A stretch of 64,000 bases of DNA from Hyalangium gracile (GTDB taxonomy: Bacteria > Myxococcota > Myxococcia > Myxococcales > Myxococcaceae), in the NCBI RefSeq assembly GCF_020103725.1, contig NZ_JAHXBG010000006.1:1-64000 (forward strand), read 5' to 3'. This document shows, in pieces, positions 33,893 through 41,962 of the stretch; position 1 is the stretch's first letter, and each line of letters begins with the position of its first letter. Below the pieces are notes generated by a model. The model worked only from the letters and a program-made list of their open reading frames with translations, made no database searches and had not been told where the DNA came from. The position numbers were made by a program, and so were the translations under genes.

Positions 33893-34650
33893 AGCAGCGC
33901 CTGGGCCGCATCCACGTGGACGAAGTGCCCCGCGCCGGGGAGCGTCTCCACGGGACAGCCAGCGGCCTCCAGGCGCTTCACATCCGCGTCCGTCACATAG
34001 CGCGAGCGCCCTCCGCGAACGCAGCGCACGTTCGCGCCGGGGCGCTCCACCGCCGCCCAGAGGTCCGTCCCGTTCACCTGGAGGTGCAGCTCCGAGAGCG
34101 CCCGCCGGTCGAAGCGCCAGCGCACGCCGCCGTCGGGCGTGGAGACGAGGTTCATCACCAGCCAGTCCGCCAGCCCCTCCGAGAGGCCCTGGCCCACCAG
34201 CCCCGCCCGCATCTCCCGGCGGCTCGAGGCGGTGTCCGGCGCCTGGAGCAGCACGTTCAGCACCATGCCGCTCTCCGAGAGGTCCACCGGCACCGGACCG
34301 GGCGCGATGTCCAGCAGCCTCACGCTGGCCACATCCGAGGGCGAGAGCAGGCTCGCCGCCAGGGACACCCGGCCTCCCAGGGAGTGCCCCACCAGCTCCA
34401 GCGGCCCGGTGAAGCCCCGGGCCCGCGCCGTCTCCAGCACATCCCTCGCGAGCGTGTCCAGGTTCGCTCCCGGCGGCGGAGGCGCCGAGGCCCCATGGCC
34501 CGTCAGGTCCGGCAGCAGGAAGCGGCGCCGGGGCTCCGCCTCGTTCCACGCCACGGCCAGCGAGCGCAGGTTGCGCCCCGAGCCGAGGAAGCCGTGCAGC
34601 AGCACCGTGGGCACCTCGCCCTCGCCCACCTGGAAGCTCTCGAGAACCAC
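33871..34650 (-). CDS. Alpha/beta hydrolase
   Basis: A 259-residue alpha/beta-hydrolase of the YbfF/esterase-like group. Oxyanion region VLLHGFLGSGRNLR, strand-turn LPDLTGHGAS, nucleophile elbow VGHSLGGRV (Ser in GHSLGG), acid region around GGRSRYVTD, and His in PGAGHFVHVD. No signal peptide is present, so it is cytoplasmic. It could act on a small ester or thioester; the substrate is unknown. The gene diverges from the SnoaL-like gene at 34737 and overlaps the end of the GH88 gene. Confidence 0.88.
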   Translation of the reverse strand: MVLESFQVGEGEVPTVLLHGFLGSGRNLRSLAVAWNEAEPRRRFLLPDLTGHGASAPPPPGANLDTLARDVLETARARGFTGPLELVGHSLGGRVSLAASLLSPSDVASVRLLDIAPGPVPVDLSESGMVLNVLLQAPDTASSRREMRAGLVGQGLSEGLADWLVMNLVSTPDGGVRWRFDRRALSELHLQVNGTDLWAAVERPGANVRCVRGGRSRYVTDADVKRLEAAGCPVETLPGAGHFVHVDAAQALLQWLLER

Positions 34651-34736
34651 GCGCGTTCCTTTCCGGGCCTCGCGCTTGACCGGAGCACGGGCCGTCGCGC
34701 TTCATACCGCGAACGCCTTGCCCTCGGAGCCCTTCC

Positions 34737-35267
34737 TTGTCCACCGCCGCCCTGCTCTGTCTCGTGCTCGCCGCTTCCCCCGCCGCGGGGAACGCGGCCG
34801 ATCCCCGCCCCGCCATCGCCGCCGTCCTGGATGACTGGCACAAGGCCGCCGCCGAGGCGGATGAGGCCCGCTACTTCGGCCACTTCACCGCCGACGGCGT
34901 CTTCCTGGGCACCGATGCCACCGAGCGGTGGACGCGCGACGCGTTCCGCGCCTGGGCCAGGCCCTTCTTCGCTCGCGGCAAGGCGTGGAGCTTCCGCTCC
35001 GTGTCTCGCAACATCGCCCTGTCCAGGGACGGCACCGTGGCCTGGTTCGACGAGGCGCTCGACACCCCGAACATGGGGCCCTGCCGGGGCTCGGGCGTCC
35101 TGGTGAAGGAGGCCGGTGGCTGGAAGATCGCCCAGTACAACCTCTCCGTCCCCATCCCCAACGCGCTCATGCCCGAGTTCAAGGGCCGCATCGAGGCCTG
35201 GCTCAAGCAGCCCACCCCTCCGCCCACCCAGGCCCCGCCCGCCCCCGGCTACAAGCCGAAGGGGTAG
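34737..35267 (+). CDS. SnoaL/NTF2-like secreted protein
   Basis: About 176 residues from TTG 34737, with GGAG nearby. The signal peptide ends AASPAAGNA. The mature part has the NTF2-like cone pattern: IAAVLDDWHKAAAEADEARY, FTADGVFLGTDATERW, then WFDEALDTPNMGPCRGSGVL and GGWKIAQYNLSVPIPN. This resembles the SnoaL_3/DUF4440 group, which usually binds small hydrophobic ligands or forms a catalytic pocket of unknown use. The C-terminal Pro-rich tail overlaps the convergent esterase-like gene by 19 bases. Confidence 0.78.
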   Translation: MSTAALLCLVLAASPAAGNAADPRPAIAAVLDDWHKAAAEADEARYFGHFTADGVFLGTDATERWTRDAFRAWARPFFARGKAWSFRSVSRNIALSRDGTVAWFDEALDTPNMGPCRGSGVLVKEAGGWKIAQYNLSVPIPNALMPEFKGRIEAWLKQPTPPPTQAPPAPGYKPKG

Positions 35268-36601
35268 GTGTCCGGCGCGTCCTCCTCCTCGTGCCCGGCG
35301 TCCGCATCCAGCGGGCGCAGCGCCCACGTCTCGTCGATGTGCACCACCGCGTCGAACTGCGCCGGCAGGTCCGCCAGGAAGTAGTGGCTCCAGCGCTCCA
35401 TGCGCGGCGCGTACACCACGCCGATGGCCCGCTCCAGCCGCCGCTCGCGCAGGCCCGAGGCCGCCTCGCCCAGGTCCTCCGTCCGCAGCAGGAAGCGCGG
35501 CACCCCCACCTCGTGGAACAGGTGCTCGTAGCTGCCCGCGAGCGCCGGGCGGATGTGCCGGCGCAGCCCCGCGCCATCCCACTCCTTCGCGGCGATCACC
35601 GTCCCCGTGTACGTGGTGAAGCCCACGCTGTAGACGGCCTTGCCGTGCCGCTCGCGCAACAGCTGCCCCAGGTTCAGCTCGCCCTGGTCTCCCAGCTGCG
35701 TGGCGCGCGCGTCGCCCAGGTGCGAGTTGTGCGCCCACACCACCATCCGCGCCGGTCGCCCCGTCTTGCGCCCCAGGTGCTCCGCCAGCGCGTCCGCCGC
35801 GTCCGCCATGTGCGTGTCCCGCAGGTTCCAGCTCTCGTTCCGGCCCGCGTACATCGTCCGGTAGTACGCCTCCGCGTCCCGGGCCAGCCGCGCGTTCTGT
35901 TTCGCGAAGAAGAGCGCGTCCTCGTCCTTCGCGTCCCGGGAGCGGCGCCGCTGCAGCTCCAGGAGCTGGTCGATCACCGCGCCCTCGCACGTGTCCGAGT
36001 ACCCGTACGCCGCGGCGTGCCCGTAGCTCTGCGGATCCTCACCAAAGTGCTCGAAGCACGCATACCGCTCGCGCGCCCGCCGCGCCGCCTCCGGGTCCAC
36101 CTGCTCCAGGTAGGCCACCACCGCGCGCATGGAGGCGTGCAGGCTGTAGAGGTCCAACCCATAGAAGCCCGCCCGCTCCTCCGCGGGCTGCGCCGCGTTG
36201 TGCGCCCGCACCCACCGCACCAGCTCCGCCGCGTCCTGGTTGCGCCACATCCACCGCGGGAAGCGCTCGAAGTTGCCCAGCGCTCCGTCCGCGTCCGCGT
36301 CGCCGCCCTCGCCCTGGACGAAGGCGTTCACCCGGAGCGCGTCCGGCCAGTCCGCCTCCACCGCCACCGCCGTGAAGCCGTGCTCGGAGATGAGCCGCCG
36401 GGTGATCGCGGCCCTCACCGCGTAGAACTCGTGGGTGCCGTGCGTCGCCTCGCCCAGCAGGACGAAGCGCGCGTCACCGATGCTCTCCAGCAGCGCGTCC
36501 AGATCCGTGGGCGAGCCCGTCAGCGGCACGGCCGCCGAGCGCACCCCGTCCAGCAGCGCGGAGGAGATGTCCGGACTCTCGTCGTCGAAGAAAGGCGGCA
36601 T
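35249..36601 (-). CDS. Erythromycin esterase family hydrolase
   Basis: A 450-residue member of the erythromycin-esterase superfamily. Catalytic-type motifs: FVLLGEATHGTHEFY (Glu and His of the ExxHG pattern), VAVEADWPDALRVN, and VVWAHNSHLGDARA (HNxH). The same fold occurs in macrolide esterases and in broadly distributed housekeeping relatives such as succinoglycan-biosynthesis-like proteins, so the presence of the motif does not by itself show antibiotic resistance. No signal peptide is present. The start at ATG 36601 has no strong ribosome site. Confidence 0.87.
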   Translation of the reverse strand: MPPFFDDESPDISSALLDGVRSAAVPLTGSPTDLDALLESIGDARFVLLGEATHGTHEFYAVRAAITRRLISEHGFTAVAVEADWPDALRVNAFVQGEGGDADADGALGNFERFPRWMWRNQDAAELVRWVRAHNAAQPAEERAGFYGLDLYSLHASMRAVVAYLEQVDPEAARRARERYACFEHFGEDPQSYGHAAAYGYSDTCEGAVIDQLLELQRRRSRDAKDEDALFFAKQNARLARDAEAYYRTMYAGRNESWNLRDTHMADAADALAEHLGRKTGRPARMVVWAHNSHLGDARATQLGDQGELNLGQLLRERHGKAVYSVGFTTYTGTVIAAKEWDGAGLRRHIRPALAGSYEHLFHEVGVPRFLLRTEDLGEAASGLRERRLERAIGVVYAPRMERWSHYFLADLPAQFDAVVHIDETWALRPLDADAGHEEEDAPDTYPFGL

Positions 36602-36937
36602 GTAGGAAAGGTGGACAGATCCGCTGGCACTGCCCAGCCATGCACGCCCAGCAGGCAGCCGGGCAGGGGCCGCGCCGGGCCTGTGCTGTCGGGCGGTCCG
36701 ATGTCAGGGGTCGGCGGTACGCTCCTGTTCATGCGGAAGCGTTTCGTCAGCCCGAACGTGTCCGATTCCTGTCACCTGGCGGGTGGGGGCGCTGGTTCTC
36801 CCGTAGGCGTATGCCCATCGTCGCAGGCACTCGGTACCACGGTGGCGACGAAGCTTGGAACCAGCGCCCTCTCTCTGGCTCTCTCCAGGAGCGAGAGCAG
36901 GGGGGCCCCATCCGTGGACGGAGGGAGGGGCAGGCGG
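36602..36937. other. Intergenic region with no recognised gene
   Basis: 336 bp between the divergent esterase-like gene and the chalcone-isomerase-like gene. Open frames are present on both strands, but their translations lack recognisable domains and good starts. It should carry the promoters of both flanking genes; I see no convincing -35/-10 pair. A GGGAGGGG ribosome site lies at its right end. Confidence 0.5.
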
Positions 36938-37486
36938 ATGGGATACGGCGACTGGATGGCGGGGCTGCGGTGGCTGGTGCTGGCGGGCATGCTGGCCGCG
37001 GGGCTGGCGGAGGCCCGTGAGGTCGGCGGCGTGAAGATGCCGGACAGGCTGGACCTGCAGGGTCGGCAGCTGGCGCTGGCGCACATGGCCCTCAAGGAGA
37101 AGCTCTTCTTCGACATCTATGTCTGGGGGCTCTACATGGAGCAGATCCCCCGCCTGGAGGCCGACGCCATCGCCGCCAACTCCGTCAAGCGGCTGCACTT
37201 CCGCTTCCTGCGGAAGATCCGCCGCGATCAGCTCGTGGGCGCCTTCCGCCAGGGGCTCTCCAGCAACGCCGCGCTGCGCTCGTCGCCCATGCAGCAGGAG
37301 ATGGAGAAGTTGCTGCAGACCTTCAAGGACGTGGGCAAGGGGGACAACCTCGTCCTCACCTACCTGCCGGACGCCGGCCTGCACGTGTCCGGCGAGGCCT
37401 CCGGCGGCATCCTCATCCCCGGCAAGGGCTTCGCCGACGCGCTCTTCACCGCGTGGCTGCAGAAGAACCCCGTCTTCGAGCGCTGA
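36938..37486 (+). CDS. Chalcone isomerase-like domain protein
   Basis: A 182-residue exported protein: signal peptide LVLAGMLAAGLAEA, then a chalcone-isomerase-like domain beginning VKMPDRLDLQGRQLALAHM, with FFDIYVWGLYMEQ and the C-terminal GKGFADALFTAWL. Bacterial members of this group (Chalcone_3 type) do not make flavonoids; they are usually periplasmic, and the fold can bind fatty acids. A ligand-binding rather than catalytic role is likely but not shown. ATG 36938 follows GGGAGGGG. It precedes the OmpA-family lipoprotein by 143 bp on the same strand. Confidence 0.82.
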   Translation: MGYGDWMAGLRWLVLAGMLAAGLAEAREVGGVKMPDRLDLQGRQLALAHMALKEKLFFDIYVWGLYMEQIPRLEADAIAANSVKRLHFRFLRKIRRDQLVGAFRQGLSSNAALRSSPMQQEMEKLLQTFKDVGKGDNLVLTYLPDAGLHVSGEASGGILIPGKGFADALFTAWLQKNPVFER

Positions 37487-37558
37487 GGACTCGCCAGGCC
37501 TCGCGGCTGGGCACCCGTCAAGGCGTGCCCCGGGGGCGCTGGCGGGCTGAAATCCTTC

Positions 37559-37587
37559 CTGACGGGAGCCTTCCTGGGAGGTAGTCT
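37559..37587 (+). promoter_or_regulatory. Possible sigma-70-like promoter for the OmpA-family gene
   Basis: CTGACG (37559-37564) and TAGTCT (37582-37587) are separated by 17 bp and lie about 40 bp before the start of the OmpA-family gene. They match four of six and three of six consensus bases, respectively. The inferred start point leaves a short leader with AGGAGGA. Confidence 0.35.
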
Positions 37588-37629
37588 CCCCGGCCCCACA
37601 CCTACCGGCTTACAGGAGGACTCCCAACC

Positions 37630-38445
37630 ATGCGTTCCATGCTGGCCCTGGCCACCCTCGCGACGCTCGCCACGGGCTGCGTCTCGCAGAGCAAGTACAA
37701 CGAGCTGGCCTCGGAGAACGAGAACCTGGACTCGCGCCTCAAGGAGGAGAAGGACGCCCGCCAGGCGCTCGAGGCCAAGGTGAAGGAGCTCGAGGAGAAG
37801 CTGGCCGCGCTCGAGCGGGACAAGGAGGCCCTCACCTCCCGCCTCACCACCGCCGAGTCCCGCCTCACCGCCTCCGCCGCCGAGCGCTACGCCCTCGAGC
37901 AGAAGAACATCGAGCTCACCGCCCTCAACGACGAGCTGGCCAAGTCCACTCGCAAGCTCGCCGAGGCCAAGGAGGCCCTGGAGAAGAAGAGCGCCGAGTA
38001 CGAGAACCTCGCCCAGAGCCTCAAGCAGGAGATCTCCGAGGGGAAGATCCAGCTGTCCGAGCTCCAGGGCCGCATGACGGTGCAGCTCAAGGACAAGATT
38101 CTCTTCGCCTCCGGCTCCACCCGCGTCAACAAGGAGGGCCAGGACGCGCTGGTGAAGATCGCCGACGCGCTGAAGACGGTGCAGGGCCGCATCATCCGCG
38201 TGGAGGGCCACACCGACGACGTGCCGACCCCGAAGGACGGCCCGTTCCCCTCCAACTGGGAGCTCAGCCTGGCGCGCGCCATGGCCGTGGTGCGAGCGCT
38301 CCAGGATGCAGGTGTGGACCCTACTGTCCTTTCGGCCGCCGGCTACGGGCAGTATCAGCCCATCGCCCCCAACGATAGCGACAAGAATCGCAGCTTGAAC
38401 AGGCGCATCGAAATCGTGCTCGCGCCCAAGTCGGGAGGACGTTAG
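37630..38445 (+). CDS. OmpA-family lipoprotein with coiled coil
   Basis: A 271-residue protein. The lipoprotein signal ends LATGC (Cys about residue 17). Residues about 25-145 form an uninterrupted coiled coil (LKEEKDARQALEAKVKELEE and following). The C-terminal 120 residues are an OmpA-like peptidoglycan-binding domain: ILFASGSTRVNKEGQDAL, IRVEGHTDDVPTP, LSLARAMAVVRAL and NRSLNRRIEIVL, with the Asp and Arg that hold diaminopimelate. It likely links the outer membrane to the cell wall. The TonB-receptor fusion gene follows after 26 bp, suggesting cotranscription. A strong AGGAGGA precedes the ATG. Confidence 0.93.
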   Translation: MRSMLALATLATLATGCVSQSKYNELASENENLDSRLKEEKDARQALEAKVKELEEKLAALERDKEALTSRLTTAESRLTASAAERYALEQKNIELTALNDELAKSTRKLAEAKEALEKKSAEYENLAQSLKQEISEGKIQLSELQGRMTVQLKDKILFASGSTRVNKEGQDALVKIADALKTVQGRIIRVEGHTDDVPTPKDGPFPSNWELSLARAMAVVRALQDAGVDPTVLSAAGYGQYQPIAPNDSDKNRSLNRRIEIVLAPKSGGR

Positions 38446-38449
38446 AGGG

Positions 38450-38468
38450 AGGGCGCCAATCGCGCCCT
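38450..38468 (+). promoter_or_regulatory. Intercistronic hairpin before the TonB-receptor gene
   Basis: AGGGCGC (38450-38456) and GCGCCCT (38462-38468) form a perfect seven-base stem with a CAATC loop, between the OmpA stop and ATG 38472. The left arm contains part of the GAGGGAGG ribosome site. It could limit translation or mark an RNA end between the two genes. Confidence 0.4.
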
Positions 38469-38471
38469 CTC

Positions 38472-41093
38472 ATGAAAACGCCTGCCTTTCTGCTGTGTCT
38501 CCTGGTTGCGACCGGGGCTGTGGCCCAGGCCCAGGCCCCGGACGCCGGCACGCCTCCCGCCGACGCGGGGGCTCCCACCGGGGTGCTCACCAAGGCCCCC
38601 GTCCTCAAGCGCCAGGTGGAGGCGCAGTACCCACCCGAGGCCCTCGCCCAGCAGCTCGAGGGCACGGTGGTGATGAACATCGACATCTCCGAGACGGGGA
38701 CTGTCTCGGATGTCCAGGTGACGCAGCCTGCGGGCCACGGCTTCGACGAGGCGGCGGTGGCCGCGGTGCGCCAGTTCGAGTTCGAGCCCGCCGAGGTGGA
38801 CAACGTCCCCGCCCCGGTGCGCATCGAGTACGCCTACCAGTTCGTCTGGCGCGCGCCGCCGCCCCCCGAGGGAACCGACCCGAGCCAGGCCCCCGAGCCC
38901 CCGGTGAACTTCAGCGGGCGCGCGGTGGAGCGAGGCACCCGCCGTCCCCTGGCCGGCGCCGAGGTGGCCCTGCCCGAGCTGCAGCTGACCACCAGCACGG
39001 ACGAGGACGGGCGCTTCTCGTTCCGGGGCGTGCCGGTGGGCTCGCACGAGGTGCTGGTGGTGCTCAGCGGGTATGACCGCTTCCGCACCCGGGAGACCAT
39101 CACCGAGGGCGAGGAGACGCAGGCCACGTACTACGTGCAGAAGCGCATCTTCAGCCAGTACGAGACGGTGGTGCGCAGCGAGCGCGAGCGCAAGGAAGTC
39201 ACCCGCACCACGCTCCAGGTGGCGGAGATCCAGAAGGTGCCCGGCACCCAGGGCGACACGCTGAAGGTGGTGCAGAACCTGCCGGGCGTGGCGCGGCCCT
39301 CCTTCAACGGCGGCCAGCTCGTCATCCGCGGCACCAGCCCGAACGACTCGGGCGTCTTCCTGGACGGGCAGCGCATTCCGCTGCTGTACCACTTCGGCGG
39401 GCTCACCTCCGTGTACAACTCGGAGCTGCTGGAGGCGCTGGACTACCTGCCCGGCAACTTCTCCGCCTACTACGGCAACATCACCGGCGGCGTCATCAAC
39501 GTGCGCAGCCGCGCGCCGAAGATGGACCGCTTCCACGGCACCGTGGGGGTGAGCCTCATCGAGTCCAACGCCGTGCTGGAGGGCCCCATCACCGAGAACC
39601 TGGGCATCGCCGTGGGCGGCCGGCGCTCGTACATCGACCTGGTGCTCAAGGCGGTGCCCGAGAACGAGGACGGGCCCTCCATCCAGGTGGCGCCGCGCTA
39701 CTACGACGCCCAGCTCAAGCTGCACTGGACGCCGAGCAAGCGGCACACCTTCACCCTGCAGGGGCTCACCTCCAATGACGTGCTGGGGCTGGTGTTCGAC
39801 CGGCCCGCGGACGACGACCCGAGCGTCAACGGCGACTTCAACATCACCACGGGCTTCAACCAGCTGCGGCTGGGCCACCAGTACAAGGGCGCGGCGCTCA
39901 CGGTGGAGAGCCAGGGCCTGGTGGGCAACACCCTCATCGAGTTCACCCTGGGGGACCGGTTTCTGCGCATCTCCTCGTTGGACCTGGACCTGCGCTCCAC
40001 CGCCGAGTACACGCTGGCCGAGTCGCTCACCCTGGCGGGCGGCATGGACATCCAGTACGCGCGCGCCGACGTGAGGGCCCGCGTCCAGGCACCGCCTCGC
40101 GAGGGCGAGCCGTTCGGGCCCCAGGTGACCGAGGAGATCCTCACCGCGGATGACTCCTACTACCAGTACTTCCCCGCCCTGTGGGCCGAGGCGCGCTGGA
40201 AGCCGCTGCCGGGCCTGCTGGTGGTGCCGGGCGTGCGCAGCAGCAGCTACCTCTTCAAGCAGCAGCGCGTGAACAAGCGCACGCTGGATCCGCGGCTGGC
40301 GGTGCGCTACGCGCTCACGGAGCAGGTGACGCTCAAGGGCGGCGCGGGCCTCTACCACGGTCCGCCCATCAACGAGGAGCCCAGCCTCTCCTTCGGCAAC
40401 CCGGACCTGCGGGCCAAGCGCTCCTACCAGTACAGCGTGGGCACCGAGTGGCAGCCCCGGCCCGAGTACTTCATCAGCGGCGAGCTCTTCTACAATGACC
40501 TGCACCGGCTCATCGTCAGCTCGGACACGCTGGTGGAGCGGGACGGGCAGCTGGTGCCCCAGCGGCTGAGCAACGAGGGCTCCGGCCGCATCTACGGCTT
40601 CGAGCTGTTGGCGCGGCGCGCCCTCACCGAGCGCTTCTTCGGGTGGGTGGCGTACACCTTCAGCCGCAGCCAGCGGCGGGACAGGCCGGACGGGGCGCTG
40701 CGCCTGTTCGACAACGACCAGACGCACGTGCTGACGGTGATTGGCAGCTACAAGCTGCCGGCGGGCTGGGAGGTGGGCGCGCGCTTCCGCTTCTCCTCCG
40801 GCAACCCGCTCACGCCCATCGTCGGCGCGCGGAGGGATGACCTCACGGATGTGTTCATCCCCGTGTTCGGCTCGGTGAACTCGGACCGGCTGCCCAACTT
40901 CCACCAGCTGGACATCCGCGTGGACAAGAACTTCATCTTCGATACGTGGAGCCTGAACGTGTACGTGGACCTGACCAACGCCTACAACAACCCGGCGAAG
41001 GAAGGCATCCTCTACAACTACAACTACTCCGAGTCGGCGTTCCTGGAGGGCCTGCCTCTCCTGCCGATCTTCGGCGCCAAGGGGACCTTCTGA
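38472..41093 (+). CDS. TonB-dependent receptor with N-terminal TonB C-terminal domain
   Basis: An 873-residue outer-membrane protein. Signal peptide to about residue 20; residues about 40-125 are a TonB C-terminal-like (energy transducer) domain (AQYPPEALAQQLEGTVVMNI, AVAAVRQFEFEPAEVDN). Residues about 145-225 are a carboxypeptidase regulatory-like domain (GRFSFRGVPVGSHEVLVVLS). Then come a TonB plug (VVQNLPGVARPSFNGGQLVI, RGTSPNDSGVFLDG) and a 22-strand barrel ending FGAKGTF. Having TonB's own partner-binding domain inside the receptor is unusual outside myxobacteria and suggests self-contained plug control. The ligand is unknown. A companion lipoprotein starts one base after the stop. Confidence 0.88.
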   Translation: MKTPAFLLCLLVATGAVAQAQAPDAGTPPADAGAPTGVLTKAPVLKRQVEAQYPPEALAQQLEGTVVMNIDISETGTVSDVQVTQPAGHGFDEAAVAAVRQFEFEPAEVDNVPAPVRIEYAYQFVWRAPPPPEGTDPSQAPEPPVNFSGRAVERGTRRPLAGAEVALPELQLTTSTDEDGRFSFRGVPVGSHEVLVVLSGYDRFRTRETITEGEETQATYYVQKRIFSQYETVVRSERERKEVTRTTLQVAEIQKVPGTQGDTLKVVQNLPGVARPSFNGGQLVIRGTSPNDSGVFLDGQRIPLLYHFGGLTSVYNSELLEALDYLPGNFSAYYGNITGGVINVRSRAPKMDRFHGTVGVSLIESNAVLEGPITENLGIAVGGRRSYIDLVLKAVPENEDGPSIQVAPRYYDAQLKLHWTPSKRHTFTLQGLTSNDVLGLVFDRPADDDPSVNGDFNITTGFNQLRLGHQYKGAALTVESQGLVGNTLIEFTLGDRFLRISSLDLDLRSTAEYTLAESLTLAGGMDIQYARADVRARVQAPPREGEPFGPQVTEEILTADDSYYQYFPALWAEARWKPLPGLLVVPGVRSSSYLFKQQRVNKRTLDPRLAVRYALTEQVTLKGGAGLYHGPPINEEPSLSFGNPDLRAKRSYQYSVGTEWQPRPEYFISGELFYNDLHRLIVSSDTLVERDGQLVPQRLSNEGSGRIYGFELLARRALTERFFGWVAYTFSRSQRRDRPDGALRLFDNDQTHVLTVIGSYKLPAGWEVGARFRFSSGNPLTPIVGARRDDLTDVFIPVFGSVNSDRLPNFHQLDIRVDKNFIFDTWSLNVYVDLTNAYNNPAKEGILYNYNYSESAFLEGLPLLPIFGAKGTF

Positions 41094-41094
41094 C

Positions 41095-41961
41095 ATGCGC
41101 GCGCCCGTCCTTCTCTGTCTGGCGTTGGCGGTGGCCGCGTGCGGCCCGGAGTTCGAGCTGCAGAGTGAGATTCGCCGCGTCCGGGTGCTGGCCCTCAAGG
41201 CCGAGCCCGCGGAGCTGACGTTCAACCCGGACGCTCCGGCGATGCCGCCGCCCATCCTGTTCACCGCGCTGGCCGTGGCGCCGGAGGAGCGCCCGGTGAG
41301 CGTGGAGCTGGCGCTGTGCCGGCCGGGCAACGCCTTCGGCGACGAGCTGGACTGCCCGGGCCAGGACGGCGCGAGCCTGCCGCAGGGGCAGCTGTCGCTG
41401 ACGGATCCGAACGTGCAGCAGATCCTCCAGGAGACGGCGCAGACGGGCAGCGGCGGCGAGCCCCTGGACTTCAATGATCCGCAGACGCGCGCCGTCCTCG
41501 AGCAGGGGGTGCCGCTCTTCGTGGGCTACGAGGCCCGCGACGGCAGCGACACGCCCGAGGGCCTGGAGGAGGGCGTGCGGCGGCTGACGCTGCGGCTGAC
41601 GCAGACGCCCAACCAGAACCCGCGCATGGAGGACATCCTCCTGGATGACGCGCCGCTGGCGGGCCCGCTGCCCCTGGACACGGAGCTGGTGCTGCGGCCC
41701 CGGCTCGCCGAGGGCAGCCTGGAGACGTACGACACGCCCGACGGGCCGCGCACCGAGCAGGTCTTCTACAGCTGGTTCGCCACGGGGGATGGCGAGGTGA
41801 AGGCGCTGCGCTCCCTGGAGCCGGTGGACGGCAGGCCGGGTGAGCCCACCACCAAGTACCAGACGCCCAGCACTCCCCAGCGCATCACCTTCTACGTGGT
41901 GGCCCGGGACGGGCGCGGCGGCGTGGACTGGCTGTCGCGCACGGTGGACGTGGGGCCGTAG
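41095..41961 (+). CDS. Lipoprotein companion of the TonB-receptor
   Basis: A 288-residue protein with signal LLCLALAVAAC and Cys about residue 16, so it is membrane-anchored. The mature part looks beta-rich with Ig-like strands (VRVLALKAEPAELTFNPDAP, RITFYVVARDGRGGVDWLSR). The start overlaps the region of the receptor stop (one-base gap), so it is surely in the same operon and perhaps helps the receptor capture its ligand. No named family is recognised; similar lipoproteins follow TonB receptors in other myxobacteria, by my recollection. It ends 1 bp before the convergent Hsp70-like gene. Confidence 0.75.
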   Translation: MRAPVLLCLALAVAACGPEFELQSEIRRVRVLALKAEPAELTFNPDAPAMPPPILFTALAVAPEERPVSVELALCRPGNAFGDELDCPGQDGASLPQGQLSLTDPNVQQILQETAQTGSGGEPLDFNDPQTRAVLEQGVPLFVGYEARDGSDTPEGLEEGVRRLTLRLTQTPNQNPRMEDILLDDAPLAGPLPLDTELVLRPRLAEGSLETYDTPDGPRTEQVFYSWFATGDGEVKALRSLEPVDGRPGEPTTKYQTPSTPQRITFYVVARDGRGGVDWLSRTVDVGP

Positions 41962-41962
41962 C

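Noticed and set aside
35249-36601. Calling the erythromycin-esterase-like gene a macrolide-resistance gene
   Set aside because: The family is broad; the motifs show the fold but not the substrate.
36640-37020. Open frame overlapping the start of the chalcone-isomerase-like gene
   Set aside because: Different frame from the conserved protein, no recognisable domain or good start.
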